From Phycobacter azelaicus (lineage in GTDB: Bacteria; Pseudomonadota; Alphaproteobacteria; Rhodobacterales; Rhodobacteraceae): a DNA stretch of 64,000 nucleotides. The stretch spans positions 2,016,001 to 2,080,000 of the forward strand of contig NZ_WKFH01000003.1 of assembly GCF_014884385.1 (NCBI RefSeq), in the 5' to 3' direction. Below, one piece after another: positions 52,163-60,644 of this stretch (its first letter is position 1; the number at the start of each line of letters is the position of its first letter). Below the pieces are notes generated by a model, which was given only the letters and a program-made list of their open reading frames with translations, ran no database searches and was not told where the DNA came from. The translations under genes were made by a program, and so were the position numbers.

Positions 52163-53224
52163 TTAGCGCGTCCAGGGGTAGCCCTTGCTGTCACGCTCTT
52201 CGGTGTATTTGGCGATGAGACCGCGGTATTCCTCCAGCAGCGCCGCGCCGTCCATGCCGGATGCGTTCATCTGCTCGACCCAGGCGTCGATATACTTGGT
52301 CCCGGCGGCCACCAGCTGCGCGCGCTCTTCTTCGGGCAGGGTGATCACCTCGATGCCCTTTTCCTTCATGGTCTCGATGGCAGCATCGTTCGCGGTGGTG
52401 ATCAGGCGGCCGAATTCATCCGCCATGCCACGGCCTGCATCCAGCAGCACCTGCTGTTGCTCGTCCGAGAGGCTGTCGAAGACGTCCTTGTTCATCAGGA
52501 TGCCAAGGCCGCCGACCTGGCCCCAGTTCAGAAGCGTGTAGTTCTCCATCACTTCCTGCTGCTTCAGCGCGGTGACCGCATAGGAATAGCCCTGCGAGCA
52601 ATCGAGCAGGCCGGTGTCCAGGCCCTGGTAGGCCTTGTAAATGCTCATGTTGACCATGTTGCCGCCCAGCTCACCGAAGACCTTGCCATAGGCGCCGGTG
52701 CCGCGGATTTTGCGATCCTTGATGTCTGCAACCGAGCGGATCGCGCCGCCGGTGCAACCGATGTGCACGGCTGAGGTGGTGAAGGTGCCGATGTAGACCA
52801 AGTTTTTCTTGGCCAGATCCTCGGCGATGATCGGGGAGGAGCGCATCAGCTCATCCGTGGCGCGCATGCCGACCCAGGCGTCCGGGTTGTCGAGCGGCAG
52901 GTCCGCGATGCCGTAGGATTGCATTTCTTGCGGATAGTAGACCGCGATCACCGTGCCCATGTCGGCAACGCCATCGCCGATGGACTGCACTGCGGCATTG
53001 GCCTTGAACAGGGCGCCGCCCCATTGCACGTCAATTTTCAGATCGCCGCCCGAGGTTTCGCCAACGGTATCGGCAAACCACTGCAGAGCGGCGGCACGCG
53101 CGCCGCGATTCGGGCCGGCTTCACCGTGGATCAGCGTGGTTTCAGCCGAGGCGACGCCTGCAAAGGCCATCAGTGCAGCAGGCAACAGGGCGGATTTCAG
53201 GCGCGATTTTATACGGATGTTCAT
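52163..53224 (-). CDS. TRAP transporter substrate-binding protein (DctP type)
   Basis: A 353-residue periplasmic protein with a signal peptide ending near AGVASA. DctP features include IRSVADIKDRKIRGTGAYGKVFGELGGNMVNM, where the conserved Arg in KIRG should bind the ligand carboxylate, and TGLLDCSQGYSYAV. ATG 53224 follows GGGAGGGG. It leads the TRAP operon. Two IclR-like inverted repeats lie 22-58 bp upstream of its start. Confidence 0.91.
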   Translation of the reverse strand: MNIRIKSRLKSALLPAALMAFAGVASAETTLIHGEAGPNRGARAAALQWFADTVGETSGGDLKIDVQWGGALFKANAAVQSIGDGVADMGTVIAVYYPQEMQSYGIADLPLDNPDAWVGMRATDELMRSSPIIAEDLAKKNLVYIGTFTTSAVHIGCTGGAIRSVADIKDRKIRGTGAYGKVFGELGGNMVNMSIYKAYQGLDTGLLDCSQGYSYAVTALKQQEVMENYTLLNWGQVGGLGILMNKDVFDSLSDEQQQVLLDAGRGMADEFGRLITTANDAAIETMKEKGIEVITLPEEERAQLVAAGTKYIDAWVEQMNASGMDGAALLEEYRGLIAKYTEERDSKGYPWTR

Positions 53225-53245
53225 GTCAGGTCCCCTCCCAGAGAT

Positions 53246-53282
53246 ATTCCACTATGCAGAATTAAGTTCCGATAATGGAAAT
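53246..53282 (-). promoter_or_regulatory. Two IclR-type operators before the TRAP operon
   Basis: ATTCCAC-TAT-GCAGAAT (53246-53262) matches the perfect operator at 49328-49344 at 15 of 17 positions. GTTCCGATAATGGAAAT (53266-53282) is a weaker second copy with the TTCC/GGAA arms kept. The two centres are 20 bp apart, about two helical turns. Confidence 0.6.
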
Positions 53283-53435
53283 TCTTGTCTGATCGACAAC
53301 AGAAAGGCAACAGGATTCTTGCAGCGCGCCTACAAGAAGATGACGTAAGGGAAGGTTTTGCAGGTCAACATGGCGCCAGCAGGCAGGGTCGCAGTCTGGC
53401 TTTCACGTGGTGGAGCTATGGGTCGTGTGAGGCGG

Positions 53436-54476
53436 TCAGGCGAGGAAGTCGCGCGCGCGGGCGTTTTTCAGCGTTTCCTGCGGACTGCAGCCGTAGCGGG
53501 ATTTGTAGTACTGCGAAAACCGGCCAAGGTGGGTCATGCCCCAGCGCTCGGCGATTTCGGTCACGCTCGCGTTTCGGCGGCCCTGCAAAAGATCCTCATG
53601 CGCCCGCTGTAAGCGTGTATTGCGGAGGTAGGCCATTGGCGCCGTGGACAGAAACCGTTTGAAGCCAATCTGAAGGTTGCGCGCACTCACCCCAGCGTAG
53701 GCGGCGATTTCCTCGATATCCAGGGGGCGGTCCAGATTGGCCAGCATATAGGCCTGCGCGCGGCGTACATGGCCGGGAATGATCGAGGAGGTTACCCGCC
53801 TCAACTGATCGGAATAGTTGTGACGGTGCGCCTCCAGAAGGCCGGTCATCACCGTGTTCTCCATGTAATGGGTCAGCAGGGTACCGGTGCTTGAGGATCC
53901 AAAGCCCTCAGTCGCCTCGGCGTCGTCAACCAGCATATGCGCCAGCCGCAGCAGGCGCGCGCCCGGTCCCTGCGACAGATCCAGCGCCCCGGTGAACGTG
54001 ATCGGCTGGTCGGTGTTGAGGCCAAGATTCGCGTTGGCATGGGCATGCAGCGCCCGGCGGCTGATTTGCAGCAAGAGCTGCCTGCAACCTTCTTCCCAGA
54101 TCATCGTTGTTTCCCGGTGCGGGTTGAGCACCGCTGCGCGCCCGGTGTCACTGGTGTAGCTGTCAGCTCCGTTGACAATGGCCGCGCTGCCGCTCAGCGG
54201 GATTTGTACCAGGTAGAATTGTTCAAGGCACCCCGGCGCGATTTGCGTCTTGGCGCCATATTCGATGTAGTTGAGAGACACCCGTTCGCCCGGCACATGG
54301 TGGTGGCGCGCCGCAAAGGACGCCTTGCCAATGGTGTGCAGCTCATGGGGACAGAAAATGCGGCCGACGGCCTCGCGGGCCTCGTCCAGATCATGCGTGC
54401 GGAACCGTGCAAACCGCGCAAGCGGCACTGCCGGTCCCCGGTCCGCGATATGCTGCGTGTTCTGCGGGGCTGGCAT
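53436..54476 (-). CDS. AraC-family activator
   Basis: The 346-residue regulator has an N-terminal AraC-binding-type sensor (RVSLNYIEYGAKTQIAPGCLEQFYLVQIPLSG). The C-terminal part is a double helix-turn-helix: DIEEIAAYAGVSARNLQIGFKRFL, then ASVTEIAERWGMTHLGRFSQYYKSRYGCSPQETL. ATG 54476 is chosen because conserved sequence starts there. The same frame stays open far upstream to 56552, but that part is antisense to other genes. It is divergent from the SDR/monooxygenase operon, which it probably activates in response to an aromatic compound. Confidence 0.88.
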   Translation of the reverse strand: MPAPQNTQHIADRGPAVPLARFARFRTHDLDEAREAVGRIFCPHELHTIGKASFAARHHHVPGERVSLNYIEYGAKTQIAPGCLEQFYLVQIPLSGSAAIVNGADSYTSDTGRAAVLNPHRETTMIWEEGCRQLLLQISRRALHAHANANLGLNTDQPITFTGALDLSQGPGARLLRLAHMLVDDAEATEGFGSSSTGTLLTHYMENTVMTGLLEAHRHNYSDQLRRVTSSIIPGHVRRAQAYMLANLDRPLDIEEIAAYAGVSARNLQIGFKRFLSTAPMAYLRNTRLQRAHEDLLQGRRNASVTEIAERWGMTHLGRFSQYYKSRYGCSPQETLKNARARDFLA

Positions 54477-54656
54477 CTGTCGTCCTGTTGAACTGGCTGG
54501 ACCATAGCATGGGTTCGCCGTTCCACATAGCGCGGCGCAGATTCCTTCGTTTTTCGGATAGTGGCTGCGTGATGCGGATAGCCGGGCGTAAAGGCTGCGG
54601 GAAACCTGTCTCACACAACACCCAAGAACCACACAAGAACGACAGGGACATGACAG

Positions 54657-55433
54657 ATGAAGGGACTGGACGGCAAGGTTGCCATCATTCCGGGCGGCGC
54701 CACCAAGATCGGCGCGGCCATTGCACAGGCGTTTCGCGCGGCTGGCACCAAGGTGATGATCGCCGATATCAATGAAGAGGCAGGAAAGGCTTTGGCGGGT
54801 GACGGCATTGCATTTTGCAAGACGAACCTGCGCGACGATAATGACATCACCGCGCTGGTTGCGGCCACCAAGAAAGAATTCGGCCGCATCGATTTCCTGG
54901 TGAACGTCGCCTGCTCTTATCTGGATAACGGAGCAGAGTCGACGCGGGCCGAATGGCTCGAAAGTCTTGATGTGAACATCGTTGGCTCGGTGATGCTGAT
55001 GCAGGCGGCGCGCGAAGAACTGGCCAAGAACCGCGGTGCCATCGTCAATTTCGGTTCGATCTCGGCACGTATCGCGCAAAAGGGGCGCTGGCTTTATCCG
55101 GTGTCCAAAGCGGCAATCCTGCAGCTCACCCGCAATCAGGCGATGGATCTGGCGCCCGATGGCATTCGCGTGAATGCGGTCAGCCCCGGATGGACCTGGT
55201 CCAACATCATGGACGAACTCACCGGTGGCGACCGGGAGAAGACCGACAATGTTGCTAAGCCCTTTCACCTCCTGGGGCGCACCGGCAACCCCGAGGAAGT
55301 CGCCAATTCCGTGCTGTTCCTCTGCTCGGACGAGGCAGGCTTCATCACCGGCACCGATATCCGCGTGGATGGCGGCTACACCGCCATGGGACCGGAACGC
55401 GACGAAGAAGCCATCGCCCAGCTGATGGCCTGA
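54657..55433 (+). CDS. SDR family oxidoreductase
   Basis: A 258-residue classical SDR, first gene of the AraC-linked operon. The nucleotide-binding stretch reads IPGGATKIGAAIAQAF, so the usual TGxxxGxG is modified to PGGATKIG. NVACSYLD stands for the NNAG motif, Ser is in NFGSISARI and Tyr-x3-Lys in YPVSKAAI. The C-terminal EVANSVLFLCSDEAGFITGTDIRVDGGY is standard. It may act on the diol, epoxide-derived alcohol or aldehyde formed by the monooxygenase that follows. Confidence 0.85.
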   Translation: MKGLDGKVAIIPGGATKIGAAIAQAFRAAGTKVMIADINEEAGKALAGDGIAFCKTNLRDDNDITALVAATKKEFGRIDFLVNVACSYLDNGAESTRAEWLESLDVNIVGSVMLMQAAREELAKNRGAIVNFGSISARIAQKGRWLYPVSKAAILQLTRNQAMDLAPDGIRVNAVSPGWTWSNIMDELTGGDREKTDNVAKPFHLLGRTGNPEEVANSVLFLCSDEAGFITGTDIRVDGGYTAMGPERDEEAIAQLMA

Positions 55434-55463
55434 GCGCGCAACAAGAAACAGGGAGTAATGACA

Positions 55464-56699
55464 ATGAGAAAGATCACCATCATAGGCGGCGGCCAGTCCG
55501 GCCTGCAACTGGGTCTTGGCCTTTTGAAGAACGGCTACAAGGTGCGCATCGTTCAGGATCGCACCGGCGAGGACATCAAGACGGGCCGCGTCATGTCCAG
55601 CCAATGCATGTTCGGCGAATCGGTGCAGAACGAGCGGGACCTTGGCATCGACTTCTGGACCGAGGACCAGTGCCCCCCGGTCGAGGGCATTTCCTTCGCG
55701 GTGCCGCATCCCGAACAGGCAGGCGCCAAGGCGATTGACTGGACCGGTAAACTCGATCGCTTTGCCTATTCCGTGGACCAGCGGGTCAAGATGCCGGTCT
55801 GGCTTGATGAATTCGAGCGCCTTGGCGGGCGGCTTGTGATCAAGGAGGCCGGGATCAGCGATCTGGAGCTTTATGCCCGCGAGGACGATTTGGTGCTGGT
55901 TGCCTCGGGCAAGGGTGAGGTCGGGCGTCTCTTTGAACGCGATGCCGAGAAATCTCCTTATGATGCGCCGATGCGGGCGCTGGCGCTGACCTACGTCAAG
56001 GGTATGACCCCGCGCGAGGAGCACTCCGCCGTCTGCTTCAACCTGATCCCCGGAGTGGGTGAGTATTTCGTCTTTCCGGCGCTGACCACAACGGGCCCTT
56101 GCGAGATCATGGTCTTTGAAGGCGTGCCAGGCGGGCCAATGGATTGCTGGGGCGATGTGAAATCCCCCGACCAGCATCTGGCAAAATCGAAAGAGATCCT
56201 GTCGACCTTCTTGCCCTGGGAGGCAGAGCGCTGCACGGATATCGAACTGACGGATGACAACGGCATCCTTGCGGGCCGTTTCCCGCCGACCGTGCGCAAA
56301 CCGGTGGCAACGCTGCCATCGGGGGCCAAGGTGCTGGGGATTGGCGATGCGGTCTGTCTCAACGATCCGATCACCGGGCAGGGATCCAACAATGCCTCCA
56401 AGGCGGCGAAGGTCTATATGGACCGGATCCTGGCGCGGGAGGGGCAGCCCTTTGACGAGGCCTGGATGCAGGGCACTTTCAACGCCTATTGGGACTATGC
56501 GCAATGGGTGGTGAACTGGACCAACATGATGCTGCTGCCGCCGCCGCCCCATGTGCTGAATATCATGGGCACCGCCTGCGGCGAGCAGCGCCTGGCCAAC
56601 CGCATCACCAACGGCTTTGACGATCCGCGCGATTTCTTCCCGTGGTTCGCTGATCCGCAGGCGGCCGAGGCCTACCTTGCAGACCTGCAGGCGGCCTGA
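55464..56699 (+). CDS. Styrene/indole monooxygenase-type flavoprotein (StyA-like)
   Basis: The 411-residue FAD monooxygenase component is of the two-component (group E) type. The FAD motif IIGGGQSGLQLGLGLL lies at the N-terminus, SQCMFGESVQNERDLG follows, and the C-terminal FAD-contact stretch GIGDAVCLNDPITGQGSNNAS is characteristic of StyA relatives. No NAD(P)H site is present, consistent with supply of reduced FAD by the reductase 3 bp downstream. ATG 55464 has AGGGAG at 8 bases; ATG 55458 is too close to it. Epoxidation of a vinyl-aromatic, indole or similar substrate is likely. Confidence 0.87.
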   Translation: MRKITIIGGGQSGLQLGLGLLKNGYKVRIVQDRTGEDIKTGRVMSSQCMFGESVQNERDLGIDFWTEDQCPPVEGISFAVPHPEQAGAKAIDWTGKLDRFAYSVDQRVKMPVWLDEFERLGGRLVIKEAGISDLELYAREDDLVLVASGKGEVGRLFERDAEKSPYDAPMRALALTYVKGMTPREEHSAVCFNLIPGVGEYFVFPALTTTGPCEIMVFEGVPGGPMDCWGDVKSPDQHLAKSKEILSTFLPWEAERCTDIELTDDNGILAGRFPPTVRKPVATLPSGAKVLGIGDAVCLNDPITGQGSNNASKAAKVYMDRILAREGQPFDEAWMQGTFNAYWDYAQWVVNWTNMMLLPPPPHVLNIMGTACGEQRLANRITNGFDDPRDFFPWFADPQAAEAYLADLQAA

Positions 56700-56702
56700 G
56701 GC

Positions 56703-57221
56703 ATGAGCATGTGCGTCGATCCGAGCGCCTTCCGGTCGGCCATGGCGCGGTTTCCGGGGGCGGTGACAGTGATCACTGCCCTGTCGGGACCAAAGGACGG
56801 ATCAGAGAACGGGTCTGAACGCCGGGGCATCACCGCCACCGCCGTCTGCTCGGTCTCGGCCGATCCGCCCAGCCTTCTGGTCTGCGTCAACCGTGCCACC
56901 GGCACCCGCGCGGCGATCCATCAGACGGGGCGTTTCAACGTCAACCTGCTGGCGAAACCTGACGGGCTTCTGGCGCTCCAATTCGCGGGGCAGGGCGGGG
57001 TCACAGGCGAAGCAAAGTTCGCAGAAGGCGACTGGACAAGCGATGCGCGCGGCCTGCCGAGGCTGGCCTCGGCGCTCTTGTGCTTTTCCTGCGATGTGAT
57101 CGAGGCGACCGAGGCAGGTAGCCACACGGTTTTCATCGGGCAGATCGTGGATATCGTTCAGGGCGAAGGCGAGCCGCTTCTATATGAACGCTCTGGTTTT
57201 CAGTGTCTCGCCCCGATCTGA
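56703..57221 (+). CDS. Flavin reductase (StyB/HpaC-like)
   Basis: A 172-residue NAD(P)H:flavin reductase with the split-barrel FMN fold. Features are FRSAMARFPGAVTVITA, GITATAVCSVSADPPSLLVCVNR and FNVNLLA, followed by the C-terminal GEGEPLLYERSGF. It would supply reduced FAD to the StyA-like oxygenase encoded 3 bp upstream. An acidic, Ser-rich insert (PKDGSENGSE) lengthens an early loop. Confidence 0.88.
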   Translation: MSMCVDPSAFRSAMARFPGAVTVITALSGPKDGSENGSERRGITATAVCSVSADPPSLLVCVNRATGTRAAIHQTGRFNVNLLAKPDGLLALQFAGQGGVTGEAKFAEGDWTSDARGLPRLASALLCFSCDVIEATEAGSHTVFIGQIVDIVQGEGEPLLYERSGFQCLAPI

Positions 57222-57240
57222 AGCTGGGTTGCCGGGCGCG

Positions 57241-58176
57241 TCAGTAGCCGCGCGCCCGGTCCACTTCGTGCAAAAGCGTCTCGCCACTGCCAAGACGGCG
57301 CAGATTTTCCACCACATCCCCCAGCGCATCGCCAAGGTGCCAGCCCGACACATGCGGTGTGATGGTCACCGAAGGATGGCGCCAAAGCGGATCGTCTTTG
57401 GGCAGGGGTTCCTTGCACAGCACATCAAGTACCGCATGGCCCGGTGTGCCGCTGTCCAGCGCGGTAATCAGCGCGGCTTCATCGATCAGATCGCCGCGCC
57501 CGGCGTTGATCAAGACCGATCCGGGCTTCATGGCTGCCAGCATCTTTGCATCCATCAGACCGCGGGTGTCCGGCGTCGAAGGCAGGATCGCGCAGACATA
57601 GTCGCATTGGCCCAGCATTCGGGGCAGGGCATCGCTGCCGTGGTGGCAGGTGACGCCCTCGATGGCTTTCTCAGTGCGGCTCCAGCCGTGCGCCTGAAAG
57701 CCGAGGCGCGCCATCAGCCGCGCCGTCAGCCCGCCAATATGGCCCAGCCCCAGTACGCCCACGGTCGTCATATGCGTGCGCTTCGGTTCGACAGGATCCC
57801 AATCAGCATGGGTCTGCGCTTTGGCATGGTGCAAAAGGTTGCGCTGCTCGCGCAACACATAGGCCAGGCAGTATTCTGCGATTTCCCGCGCGGGTTCCTC
57901 GGGTTTGAGGCGCGCCACCCGCACATGAGGGGCCACGGTGGGGTGGTTCACGATGGTCTCGACCCCGGCGCCCAGTTTCTGCACGAGTTGCAGGTTCGGC
58001 AGGCGCGCAGCGATATCCGTCTTGAGGGTCGAGACCGCCAGCATGGTGATCTCATCGAGGTTGCCGGGGTCTGAGGCGGGGCGGATATCGGCTCCGGGGG
58101 CAAGCCTGCGCAGTTCTGCCGCCAAGTCCTCTTCGCTGTACCACCCGTTGTGTCCGATGCTGATGAGCAATGCCAT
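57241..58176 (-). CDS. D-2-hydroxyacid dehydrogenase (glyoxylate/hydroxypyruvate reductase A type)
   Basis: This 311-residue NAD(P)-dependent dehydrogenase has the Rossmann motif GVLGLGHIGGLTARLM, the cofactor-site Arg in GWSRTEKA (which suggests NADPH), the catalytic Arg in INAGRGDLID, a Glu in CKEPLPKDDPLW and a His in TPHVSGWH. It is convergent with the flavin reductase, 19 bp away, and divergent from the acyl-CoA dehydrogenase. Reduction of glyoxylate or a related 2-oxoacid is the likely activity. Confidence 0.88.
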   Translation of the reverse strand: MALLISIGHNGWYSEEDLAAELRRLAPGADIRPASDPGNLDEITMLAVSTLKTDIAARLPNLQLVQKLGAGVETIVNHPTVAPHVRVARLKPEEPAREIAEYCLAYVLREQRNLLHHAKAQTHADWDPVEPKRTHMTTVGVLGLGHIGGLTARLMARLGFQAHGWSRTEKAIEGVTCHHGSDALPRMLGQCDYVCAILPSTPDTRGLMDAKMLAAMKPGSVLINAGRGDLIDEAALITALDSGTPGHAVLDVLCKEPLPKDDPLWRHPSVTITPHVSGWHLGDALGDVVENLRRLGSGETLLHEVDRARGY

Positions 58177-58300
58177 TGCAACAGTGTCCTTCGTCTTTGT
58201 GCCGTACCGTCAGCCTGTTACGTTCCGTCACAGTGCTGGACAGTCTTTGCGCGACTAAGCCATGATTTCGACCAAAGCGAAAGCCGCAGGGAGGACGGTC

Positions 58301-59536
58301 ATGGATATGAATTTCGGGATGCGGGAGGAAAACCGCAAACTGCTCGATCGGGTTGCAGCCATGGTGCGCGACGAGATCATGCCGCTGGAGGCCGAGTATC
58401 AGGCCGAAATCGGCAAGGAGGACCGCTGGGCCTATACGGCGCGGCAGGCCGAGATCCTCGAGGGGCTCAAGGCCAAGGCGAAATCCGAAGGTCTTTGGAA
58501 TTTCTGGCTGACCGACAGCGACAAGGGCTTTGGCCTTACGACGGTTGAATATGCGCTCTTTGCCGAGGAAATGGGCAAGACGCCGCTCGGGGCAGAAGTG
58601 TTCAACTGCTCGGCGCCCGACACCGGCAACATGGAAGTTTTTGAGCGCTACGGCACCGAGAAGATGAAGCAGGAGTGGCTGGCACCGCTTCTGGAGGGTG
58701 AGATCCGCTCGGCCTATCTGATGACCGAGCCTGATGTGGCCTCGTCCGATGCGACCAACATCTGCATGTCCTGCGTGCGCGATGGCGATGACTATGTGCT
58801 GAACGGCGAGAAATGGTGGGCCTCGGGGGCCGGCGATCCACGCTGCAAGGTCTATATCGTCATGGTCAAGACCGGCGGCGACGATCTGCCCAAGCACAAG
58901 CGCCAGTCGATGATCGTGGTGCCCGCGGATGCGCCGGGCATCGAAATCCTGCGCCCGATGGAAGTCTATGGCCACGACGATGCACCGCATGGTCATATGC
59001 ATATCCGTTTCACCAATGTGCGCGTGCCTGCCGAAAACCTGCTTCTGGGCGAAGGGCGCGGATTTGAAATCGCGCAAGGGCGCCTTGGGCCGGGACGGAT
59101 CCACCACTGCATGCGGGCCATCGGTCAGGCCGAGGCGGCGCTTGAGCTTTTGTGCAAGCGCTCGCTTCAGCGCGAGGCCTTTGGCAAGAAGTTGGCCCAG
59201 CTGGGCGCCAACTACGACATCATCGCCGAATGTCGCATGGAGATCGAAATGGCGCGGCTGTTGTGCCTCAAGGCGGCCTGGTACATGGATCAGGGCGACA
59301 AGGTGGCGGCGGCCCCGTGGATCAGCCAGATCAAGGTGATCGCACCACGGGTGGCGCTCAAGGTGATCGACGAGGCGGTGCAGATGCATGGCGGGCAGGG
59401 GATCAGCCAGGATACGCCCCTCGGCATTGCCTGGACCCATGTGCGCACCCTGCGTCTCGCGGATGGGCCCGATGCGGTGCACCGGCGTCAGGTCGCTCGG
59501 GCCGAGTTGAAGAAGTACACGCAGGAAAAGGTCTGA
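58301..59536 (+). CDS. Acyl-CoA dehydrogenase (ACAD10/11-like)
   Basis: The 411-residue FAD flavoprotein has AYLMTEPDVASSDATNI (FAD and substrate strand), NGEKWWASGAGDPR, GPGRIHHCMRAIGQAE and the C-terminal MHGGQGISQDTPLG. The general-base Glu position of medium-chain enzymes is not obvious. The closest type is the ACAD10/11 group that handles branched or 4-hydroxy acyl-CoAs. ATG 58301 follows AGGGAGG. The next gene is a thioesterase 5 bp downstream, so the two likely act in one beta-oxidation branch. Confidence 0.88.
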   Translation: MDMNFGMREENRKLLDRVAAMVRDEIMPLEAEYQAEIGKEDRWAYTARQAEILEGLKAKAKSEGLWNFWLTDSDKGFGLTTVEYALFAEEMGKTPLGAEVFNCSAPDTGNMEVFERYGTEKMKQEWLAPLLEGEIRSAYLMTEPDVASSDATNICMSCVRDGDDYVLNGEKWWASGAGDPRCKVYIVMVKTGGDDLPKHKRQSMIVVPADAPGIEILRPMEVYGHDDAPHGHMHIRFTNVRVPAENLLLGEGRGFEIAQGRLGPGRIHHCMRAIGQAEAALELLCKRSLQREAFGKKLAQLGANYDIIAECRMEIEMARLLCLKAAWYMDQGDKVAAAPWISQIKVIAPRVALKVIDEAVQMHGGQGISQDTPLGIAWTHVRTLRLADGPDAVHRRQVARAELKKYTQEKV

Positions 59537-59541
59537 GCCGC

Positions 59542-60342
59542 GTGGCAGATGCCCGCGCCGCGCCGCCGTTTTTCTCGCAGGACGCGCAAGGCGTTTTCGT
59601 CGGGAACGACTCGGCGCGCGGGCCCTGGTCGCCCGCGCACTGTCATGCCGGTCCCGTAACGGGGCTGGTCGCGCGGGCTGCTGAACAGGAGGTCGGGCCG
59701 GATAAGATGCTGACCCGGCTGACCCTTGATATCCTGCGGCCCTTGCCCTTGGCGGGCCTTGAGGTCTCTGCCGAGACGACGCGGCATACGCGCACCCTAG
59801 CGACCACCACGGTTTGGGTGCGAGATCTCGACGGCACGCTTTGCGTTCGGGCCAGCACCATGCATCTGGTGCGCAAGGATTTGGGAGAGGTGCCCACGGC
59901 GCCAGTGACCCCCTTGCGACGCGATGAGGCTGTGCCGGGTCAGTTTTTCCCCGACAGGGGCCCGCATCAGAAACCCTTTTTTGCCGACTTCATCGAAGTC
60001 GCTTATCCGCCGGGGTTCTCGGTGGGCGTCGGGCCAAAGACCATGTGGATGCGCACGCCGCAACTATTGGAAGGGGAGGCGCAGTCGCCTGTCCAGTCCA
60101 TTTGTGCCTTGGCGGATTGCGGCAACGGGATTTCCTGGAACGCGCGCCCGTCGGAGATGGGGTTCATGAATACGGACCTGACGCTGCACGTCCACCGCGA
60201 GCCGCAAAGCGATTGGCTGGCCGCTGAGTCGATTTCACATTGGCATGGCACCGGTGTCGGCATGTCCCAATCTGTTTTGCATGACACCAAGGGCCCGATC
60301 GCCACGGCGCTGCAGACCCTTGTGTTGCATCCGCCCTCCTGA
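59542..60342 (+). CDS. Acyl-CoA thioesterase-like double-hotdog protein
   Basis: The 266-residue product starts at GTG 59542, 5 bp after the acyl-CoA dehydrogenase stop. The N-terminal part has WSPAHCHAGPVTGLVARAAE, matching the HxGPxxALLARA pattern of the thioesterase superfamily. A second domain carries WMRTPQLLEGEAQSPVQSICALADCGNGISW and ends WHGTGVGMSQSVLHDTKGPIA. It fits TesB-like enzymes that release CoA from acyl or aryl thioesters. The reading frame is open far upstream, but only antisense or within the previous gene in another frame. Confidence 0.82.
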   Translation: MADARAAPPFFSQDAQGVFVGNDSARGPWSPAHCHAGPVTGLVARAAEQEVGPDKMLTRLTLDILRPLPLAGLEVSAETTRHTRTLATTTVWVRDLDGTLCVRASTMHLVRKDLGEVPTAPVTPLRRDEAVPGQFFPDRGPHQKPFFADFIEVAYPPGFSVGVGPKTMWMRTPQLLEGEAQSPVQSICALADCGNGISWNARPSEMGFMNTDLTLHVHREPQSDWLAAESISHWHGTGVGMSQSVLHDTKGPIATALQTLVLHPPS

Positions 60343-60644
60343 CCGCGAACGGGTTCTCCCGCCCATTCGGAGCATTCTGGCGAATGCTGCTCATGCTTGG
60401 GCGTGGCGCCGCTGACGCGGCGCAGATCTGCTGGGGAAGCGGTTCAGGGGCAGGTCTGCCCCTGAACGCGCGAAGTCGATTTTAGTTGGGATTGCCGCCT
60501 CAAGGGTAAACCGCGCGTGCCGCGCGGCGGCGGTGCCGCCCTTGACCCGGCGGCTACAGAGGGACCGCGCCGCGCCAGCGGCGCCGGGCCCAAGGCTTTG
60601 TCTTGCATCCATGATGCGAGGAAAGGCGCGGGAGGGCTTGCGTT
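60343..60644. repeat. GC-rich intergenic region with a perfect 12-bp hairpin
   Basis: About 300 bp between convergent genes. GTTCAGGGGCAG (60442-60453) and CTGCCCCTGAAC (60456-60467) form a perfect 12-bp stem with a two-base centre. Smaller CG-rich palindromes surround it (for example GCCGCTGACGCGGC near 60410). There is no credible gene. It probably serves as a terminator for both sides and may belong to a family of genome-wide palindromic repeats. Confidence 0.45.

Noticed and set aside
54477..56552. Minus-strand open frame continuous with the AraC gene, which would give a fusion of about 1,000 residues
   Set aside because: Upstream of 54476 it is antisense to the SDR and the StyA-like oxygenase, shows no domain, and the AraC sensor domain begins at 54476. 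It is an open frame produced by GC-rich codon bias.
59152..59541. Plus-strand extension of the thioesterase frame into the acyl-CoA dehydrogenase gene
   Set aside because: It is in another frame of a well-supported gene and shows no thioesterase homology before GTG 59542.
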